Shown: positions 57,166 to 64,000 of the stretch, in pieces | Layout: every line of letters begins with the position of its first letter | Numbering within the stretch: position 1 is the stretch's first letter | Assembly (NCBI GenBank): GCA_000310025.1 | Contig: FN649727.1 | Location: forward strand, 9,150,355 to 9,214,354 | Direction of reading: 5' to 3' | Length of the DNA stretch: 64,000 nucleotides | Source: Ectocarpus siliculosus | Taxonomy: Eukaryota; Sar; Phaeophyceae; Ectocarpales; Ectocarpaceae | Position numbers and translations under genes: made by a program | Notes under the pieces: model-generated | Database searches by the model: none | What the model was told of the DNA's origin: nothing | What the model saw: only the letters and a program-made list of their open reading frames with translations

Positions 57166-60100
57166 TCACCACCCTTCACGTACATAGCCCTCCTCTGTCT
57201 CAGCAGCAAACGACACCCCAACCGGATTTCTCACCTGCACGTACCGCAGCCCTAACCCGGCGTTGTAGAGGCACTCCGAGGCACCCAAGGAGGTCATGTG
57301 CTCGTCGCCCCCGTTGGCCTCAACTAGGATGCTGTAGACGCGCTCGCGAAGTGCCATCTCTTCCTCGGGGATCTCTTGGACCTGCCTCGATAACGTGATG
57401 GCGCCAACACCCCGTCACGTTCATTCCTAGAGAAATACATGTCATTGCGTGCTGGCTTCGAAAACTTTTCAACCACAGCTGGTACTCTTGTTGATAATCT
57501 GCTGCTTTGCTTGCGTCTAATTTAGAAGTGACCGACAGCAAGTAAGAAGTAGCGACACAAGAGCAGGAATGAACCTGAAGCCGATGCTGACGATGTCGGA
57601 CGAGAAGCAACACCAGCAATCAAAGGATACGCACCTTGTCGCTTAGGATCTCGACGATCATGGAGAAGCACACAGGCAAGAACTCCTGATAGTCAATGAC
57701 CCCGTCGCCGTTTTCGTCGATGAGAGCTGCCAGGCGCAAGCGGTGCATAAGTACATAGGAGTACACAAGATCACGGAGGAAAGTGCAAAGATTGATATGG
57801 GGGATGTGCACCATGCAGCAACCAAGGGTCGTGCCGTCCACACATACTTGCGGCACAAGATGAACCAGGCCGCATGTAGTTGGAGAGATATGTGAATGAG
57901 AGAATATACGAAGGAAAGGCACGCGATTTGAATTGGTACCAACTCGTCTGCACTCGTCTCTCAGACGGTTATTCACAAGATCGATTTCCCGGCCACTACT
58001 TCAAGGGGTCCCCGGTGCGACGTAGTTCAAGAAACATGCCAATTCCACGCTACCTCGCCTTCCCCGCTTGACAACCTCCCTGGGAAACACCTCTTTCTGT
58101 CCCTGCAATAGACTCCAATCAAACCGTCGACGTTTTCGAGCGGCACCAAATACGTCACCGTCTACCAAATACACGCGAAAGGGTCCACGTATGTTGCATG
58201 GCCACACACGAGATATTTGCGTGCACCCACATCCACACGTTCATGTTGCACGAATCATCCTGAACACACATACATTTCACTGACACGTGGTTTGCAGCTC
58301 TCCGAACGTACAACCATCCGAACCACCCTACTCACTGAGGACAAGGTTGAGCTCCTGTCGCGTGAAGCCCAAGCCCGACTCCTTGAGACACCGGATGAAC
58401 TCCGCGCGGTCCAGAGCTCCGCTGCCGTCTCCGTCGGCTCCGCGGAAGATCTCCTGTATGGAATTTTCAAGCTCGTGCCGTGGCAGCCCCTTCATGAGGT
58501 AGTTCTCCACCTGTTGGTGGTGAAGGAGTTCGGGGTTAGGGCGGCGTGGGACGGGGCGGGAGAGGGGAGGGTAACTGTTGATTTCCCTGCCCTATTGGCC
58601 ATCGACCACGCCCCACTTCCTAGTGGATGTACCGCCTCTAGCACTTTAGAAGACACCTCTTGTACTGCTGCTGAATGAGGTGGGGGGTGGTGATTTTTTG
58701 AAGTGCGTGATGCTGCCGGTACGACGGCTCTAACAAAAGCAAAGGTAAGGCGTTGGGCGCGGTTATTGGTACAGAAACGATTGTCTTGTTTTGCAACCGT
58801 ATCTTCTCGATGCTGTGCTGCTGGCATCTGATCCTGTACATTACGCTGTTTCAACTTACATCCATTTTCGCCGAATGGCGTTTCTTCCGTATGAGCTTAT
58901 TCTCCGAGTACTGCTCGGTCGCCATTATAGCCTGCGCGAATTGTCGACAAGAAGCACATGGATGATGATTGTTCCGGTTAGAAATTGCATTTGCAAACTG
59001 TGTATGAGAGAACACTTAACGCTAATTCCACAGCATCTTTGCCCGAAATTTAACAACAAGTGAAACCAAAACGGCGCAGCCCAAGCTCCCTCAAACGTCA
59101 CCTGGATGAGTTCGATAGCGATCGGGAGGAACTCTTTGTACTCGATAACCCCGTCGTCGTTGTTGTCTGCCTCGGCCATGATCTTCAACACGTGCTTCGT
59201 TGACAGGCCACCAATGTCTGCCGCGAACATCTCAAGCACCTGGGATGTTGTAAGTGCGGCAGTTGCAATGAACAGTACGTCCGTCCGTGTCCTGTGAAAG
59301 CACACATGGGGTGTTTGCACAGTGAAAAGAGCGCCACCCTGGCGCGGAAACGGCCACGTACAAACATGGCAGGGACCCAACGAGGGCATGCATGCATGCT
59401 TGCATCTCTGCGAATGAAAGCGAAATATGTTGTCTATTACTCTTACCATTTACTACGATACGGTCTCAAGACGCACATACATCTGGTTCGACGACAGAAA
59501 CGCCAGGACCTCAACAACGCTGAAGCTACTAGCGCCGGACCAGAGCGTGCACCCGCTGAGCGCAGTGAAAGGGCAGGTGAATCTTTGGCGATCAAGCTTA
59601 CAGCTTGTCCACACCAAGTTCTTAGTCAGCTCTATCACCTGTTGAAACTCTACCCTTGATAAAGTCCCATTTCCGTCTGTGTCCGCCTCCTGGAAAAGTA
59701 ACGCGACGCGGTCCATCAGGACGTCCTGAGACATGTCGTTGGAGCCACCGCCCGGTCCCTCTTCCGTCTGTTGAGTTTCCACCTGTCAAACAACAGCGTT
59801 CAGCGTATACATACTAAGAAGAGTGGGAATGCACTTTTGGCAACGCATCCGAACGATGGCGACATCGCTGACAAATATGCTGAAAAGCGACAAACTCAAC
59901 CTGCAACTATCTGATGTAGTCTATATCTCAGAGAGGCCCGCCGCCATGTACTGTAGATCAAACCTCCAGACCAACAAAACGTTGGGGATACGCAGACGTG
60001 TATTGGTGCCAAAGTCGGAAGAGTTCCAAGTGCCGCATGCGCAATGACTGTCGCTGGTCGCTTGCCGACTCGTCGCATGTGTCATGTACGACGTAATAAG

Positions 60101-60896
60101 CTGCACCCAATCCGCCCTCTCAGAGCCGGGGGGGGGGCGGGGCAGCACCACACACACACACACACCAACGCGTACCTCATTCACGCCGAGTGTGATGACG
60201 CCCAGGTCATCGTTGGACTCTCCTGGTTGGCTGTCGTCGACCCCGCCAATAGTACCTTCGACAGGGGCGGGCTGTTCGACGATGACGTCCTTTTCCGCAA
60301 CGGATGAAAGCTTTGCGAAGTATTCGTAGCCAAACCTGAACACACATTATGGACCGGAGACAAGAACTTGCGTTCAGTGACGTGCGTAGAAAATGACTCC
60401 GCCGAGCTACGCAATGTGGTCAACGGGAAAGAGTCTTGCAGACAGGTACCATCTACTGGAGATAGGTACAACAGTTATAACGATACATGAACTCCATCGG
60501 ACTTGCGTGAAAGGTCGTACTGTAGTACATGAACCGCCGTTCGTTGTCGTCTTCCACTTTCTTTCGTCCTGCCCTCCAAAATTTGTCTCAGTTTACACCA
60601 TACTGGCCGATATGCCCACAGGCCTACGACAGTGTAGGTTCGTGAAACCCACTCCACGATCGAGTCGAGAGTATACCCTACATGTGCATACTTTAGTTGT
60701 TGGGATTTTGAGGTCAGGACAAGGTGCCCGTGTGAATTAGTCTACGACATCAATATATATACGGCGTGTGGACTTCGTTGTACGTCACCTACCGGTAGAT
60801 ATCGGCGGGTTGTTCTCGAATGGCCTCCTTCGCGAACTCCCGCAGGATTGCGGGGAACTCCTCGGGAATCTCGAAGGCCTTGGCATAGCTCCCCAT
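57166..60896 (-). CDS. RIIa-domain protein with four EF-hands (radial spoke RSP7-like)
   Basis: Seven exons in order: 60896-60793, 60335-60176, 59782-59639, 59239-59102, 58510-58336, 57726-57635, 57381-57166; all junctions GT-AG and in phase. The last exon either reads on to TGA at 57166 (about 342 residues) or is spliced again at a GTGAGA donor at 57234. Residues 7-45 (FEIPEEFPAILREFAKEAIR, then FGYEYFAKL) are an RIIa dimerisation/docking domain as in PKA regulatory subunits and axonemal proteins. Four EF-hand loops follow: DTDGNGTLSRVE, DNNDDGVIEYKE, DGDGSGALDRAE, DENGDGVIDYQE. All keep the calcium ligands at positions 1, 3, 5 and 12. RIIa plus EF-hands is the arrangement of Chlamydomonas radial spoke protein RSP7, so a role in the flagella of zoospores or gametes is likely (inference). 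Confidence 0.83.
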
Positions 60897-62724
60897 TTGA
60901 GGTGCACGTGTAGTTTCAACGTGCCTTGGTAGTGAAGAGGTGTGTTGGTTGTTGGAAATCGCCTCGGTCGTCCTCGCCAAAATAATTTAAAAACGTTTCG
61001 TTTTTTTTTTCACGTCATCGATCCATCTGAAGAAGATCTGAAGATATCCTTTAGAGCCAGCACAGTCAGATACTACACAATATGGTGATACTAGGGGGGG
61101 GTGGAAGGCGGGGCGGGCAACGTGGTGCTACAAGTAAAACTGCAGTGTTTTCCTCTACGCGACGTCGTGCACGCCCTGCAGTGCTGTAGTACTGCCGAGG
61201 TATATGTATGCTGTGGTCCCAGACACTCAATCAACTCTATCTACATCCTTATGTGTGGTACGCGGGTTCTGAGTGAATTTGGTGACAACAACACAGCAAA
61301 AGGTATAAATAGTGTTCGTGTGTGTGACAAAAAAACGCGTGAGTATCGCTGCTCGGTCAGGTGGTAGCCTGACGAACCGGAAAAAAAGGGGACACAACTA
61401 ACTTCTGCGCGCGTACGCGGCACTGCGGAATGTGGGCACGAACTCTGTGTAGGTGGCATGTGTTGCATACTCGGTCATCAGGTCGAATACTCGAATTTTG
61501 TGCCGACCAAACGATTTTGAACGCCGACCAAATAAATGATCTTGAAAAAGTGAGGCGACGTTCACGAACTACGGCCGGATTTGAGGGGGTTCGTCTACGG
61601 ACGAAAAGAGAGCCTCATCTTTCCTGCTGGTAAGCCTGACGTATGTACGCAAGGGCAGTACGGGCCCACACGTTCAGAAAATTGGGGCGTGTCCTGGTCA
61701 TGTTCAAACGCATGCCGTAGTCGGTAGATCATACACGTCCCATCCTGCTAGGACGGAGCGATATGCCGGGTTTTCGCCAGGCCAGGCTAAGTGTCGCGAG
61801 GATGAACCAGAAGCTGGTCATCCTCCTTCCTTGCGTTTGCTGCGCCAGATATGCCATGGATGGGTTGACTGCTGTGGGCATCCCCGCCAATCAAACATTT
61901 CACATGCGGCAAGCACGCGACAAAAAATAGTCCAAGAATCACAAGGGACTTCGATCTTTACGCGCTCGTACAAAGCAGACGCGCAACACAAAATCAGGCT
62001 TTTACGCAATGATATTTTTCAGTTTGACGGGACATGATACGCAACACACCAGGGTGGGCCGCGAAAGTTGACATGAACGAAGACAGACGCGGTCGAGCTT
62101 CGCCTCGCAAGCCAATCACAAACAGGCGGCAACCAACCGTGTGTTGCTGTTCTGTCAAAGCCGCCTTGTAGTCGTCGCGGCCACGCCAACGCCCACCCCG
62201 CCCAAAGTATGCCAGGGATTCATATCGTGCTTCGTTCGCCCTCGACACCCGAAGAGGGCAAGAACCAGAAACGACTGCATCCACACCGACGATGGACACA
62301 CCACCTACCCCCAACACCTGGCCAAAAAAGCAGTACAAAAAACTCACCCGAGTGCGAGAGAACCAAAGGCAGCAACAGCAAGACTCCACGACTTCCAAGC
62401 GCAATACAACGCGTGGTACATGCCATCATTGGAGGGCTCGAAATACAAGATGCCGTCGACACCGTTGACTGATTCGGCCGTGGTGCCTCGAGAAGAAGAA
62501 ACCAGCGCCGTGGGGGGGCACATAAAAAAAAAAAAACGCCGTTTCTCCAGCCCTCCCCTGCCCGAACCTCGATATCATACGTTTCGGCTGAAAGGTGTGT
62601 ATGTACGCCTCGAGAACTAGAACCTTTCCCCCCCGCGGGCGCGCCCCCCCAAAAGCGGTGGGCGCTCCAACATCAACCTTGTCCTCCGTCAGCCGTTTGG
62701 TTCGCTATGGCTGGTGCATCCTCT
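60897..62724. other. Intergenic; no gene recognised
   Basis: Between the 5' end of the RIIa/EF-hand gene and the 3' end of the CBS-domain gene, both minus strand. Several frames of 60-160 codons are open, but none has domain-like content or coherent exon joins. A G-run at 61094-61100 and an A-run near 62525 are the only low-complexity features. Confidence 0.45.
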
Positions 62725-64000
62725 TCATGTGTGCTCGAAGAAGCCTCCGCGGCCTAGCTTGAAGTCCGTGACCTTGGTGAGGATCTCCTCCTTCTCCCTC
62801 GTAACCTCCTTGAGCAAGTCCTTCACGCTCAGCATCCCCACCACCTTGGTCGTTTCAAGGGCAAGATCGTTGTGGTTCGTTGATCAATGCTCCGTTGTTT
62901 CACAATATGCTGTCTCTATGTGTTGCAAACCGAAAGAGAGCGGATGAGTTTTCGAAAGTACGAGACCATCATCTGCTCCCAACGAGGGAGGGAAACCAAA
63001 CGCCTCAAACCACCGCTGGATGTTGGGCGGCACATTCCCAAGAAGATACCGGCGCTTGTGGCCGAGAGGGGGGGCTCATGGAACATGCTTCAGGTAGGGG
63101 TACTAGGCCATTTGCATTCGAAGGTCGAATCGACAAAAACGCTCCGTTTCGTGTATCCCTCGCCGAGAGAGAGAGTTGCGCTTCCCGAGCGCACCGGTCT
63201 CTCACACATGAATTGTACGTGACGGGCTTAACACCCAACCACCCAAGCGGGCTGGTGACACCGACACGTTCGAATGGGACGAACACGGAAAGCCCGGAGA
63301 CCGTTTGCATACGTAGATGTAGTGTCCTTGACTCGAGAGCAACCGGAGTGTTTTCCCCCAAAAAAGTTTGCTGCAAAGCTGGGCTGTCACTGTCAAAGAG
63401 TTGTGCAATCAACCACGTAACACGCCTCCTCAAATGCACGCTGAAAAAACGTCGAGATTGGATTGATGCAACCCGGAGACCGCGGTAGTTTGCATTTTGT
63501 TCCATGCCTGAGAGGGACAACGCTCCTGAGAGCACAACGCTCCCGAGAGCGGCGGAGACACCAGACATCGTATGGATTGAAAAAACAGAGGATGAACTTC
63601 CAACATTCAACGAACAGACTCCGACCTGCTGCAACACATCAAGGGCTCGAACTTAAGTCTGCTGCGGCACACCCAAGAAGGCTGCGTGTCCTTAGTCAGT
63701 ACCCACGAGCAGCAAAAACTAGACGCCAAAACTGAACGTCGAACGAGCTTCGAGATGTTCGTTGATCCATCCACCCATTCCCACCTGTCCCTTCTCCTCG
63801 TCCACCACGGGAAGATGGCGGATATCCCTCGCCACCATCTTGGCCATGCAGTCCTGCATGGTGTCGCTCTTTGAGGCAATCACCAGGTTAGCGCCCATGG
63901 TGGCGATCTCCTTGACCGGGGTGCTCTTGCTCGCCTTCCCCAGAAGAGCAACCTTCCGACGCAAGACGGTAGGTCCGGCCAGGGAACGGTTTAGGTGTGG
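62725..64000 (-). CDS. CBS-domain protein (3' part; continues beyond the window)
   Basis: Two exons join in phase 0. One runs from the window edge (at least to about 63964) down to 63785; the last is 62844-62725 with TGA. The readable part is one full CBS motif, VKEIATMG-NLVIASKSDT, DCMAKMVARDIRHLPVVDEE, then VVGMLSVKDLLKEVTREKEE, and ends GRGGFFEHT. CBS pairs bind adenosine nucleotides and sense energy state; the arrangement resembles stand-alone CBSX-type proteins of mitochondria or plastids. The upstream CBS repeat and any targeting peptide lie outside the window. The 940 bp intron has no coding signal. Confidence 0.8.

Noticed and set aside
1-64000. CRISPR arrays, operons, ribosome binding sites and rRNA genes
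   Set aside because: None seen; the DNA is nuclear eukaryotic with spliced genes.

Overview
This is an intron-rich nuclear window from a eukaryote, most likely a photosynthetic stramenopile and probably a brown alga of the Ectocarpus type. Four observations support that. Coding exons are short, GC-rich and separated by GT-AG introns of about 0.2 to 2.3 kb. Two genes begin with a hydrophobic leader followed by the heterokont plastid motif with a key Phe (GAFAP in the Tab2 protein, VDAF in the START protein). A Tab2-type photosystem I translation factor is present. There is also a flagellar-type RIIa/EF-hand gene and a selenoprotein. Gene orientation alternates and several neighbours are divergent pairs. 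All gene models below were built by eye: I chose exon joins that use GT-AG borders, keep reading phase and preserve the known family alignment. No RNA evidence was available.

Layout, left to right. 1-0.8 kb: 3' end of an unrecognised plus-strand gene. 3.2-9.3 kb (minus): ANTH-domain endocytic-adaptor-like protein with acidic flanks. 10.1-14.1 kb (plus): F-box/SPRY protein with a poly-Glu tail. 16.0-20.4 kb (minus): plastid-targeted START-domain protein. 20.6-31.9 kb (plus): a tandem segmental duplication carrying two copies of a condensation/alcohol-acyltransferase-type enzyme. Copy A is intact but has a 1.09 kb piggyBac-like insertion in its last intron. Copy B keeps the empty TTAA site and has a 1-nt frameshift, so it is probably a pseudogene. 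32.2-35.4 kb (minus): Tab2/Atab2 protein. 36.1-39.4 kb (plus): FAD-dependent monooxygenase. 40.9-47.4 kb (plus): Zn2Cys6 (fungal-type binuclear cluster) transcription factor. 48.9-51.4 kb (minus): selenoprotein T with an in-frame UGA and a convincing SECIS element in its 3' UTR; one of its introns holds a separate inverted-repeat element. 53.1-55.1 kb (plus): TMEM42-like membrane protein. 55.9-56.7 kb (minus): small helical protein of unknown function. 57.2-60.9 kb (minus): RIIa plus four EF-hand protein resembling radial spoke protein 7. 62.7-64.0 kb (minus, runs off the edge): CBS-domain protein.

These are not an operon or a pathway cluster; they are ordinary nuclear genes. The most notable items are the selenoprotein T gene, which ordinary gene calling would break at the Sec codon; the duplicated acyltransferase locus with a datable transposon insertion and a pseudogenised copy; a fungal-style zinc-cluster regulator; and two further inverted-repeat elements around 50-52 kb.
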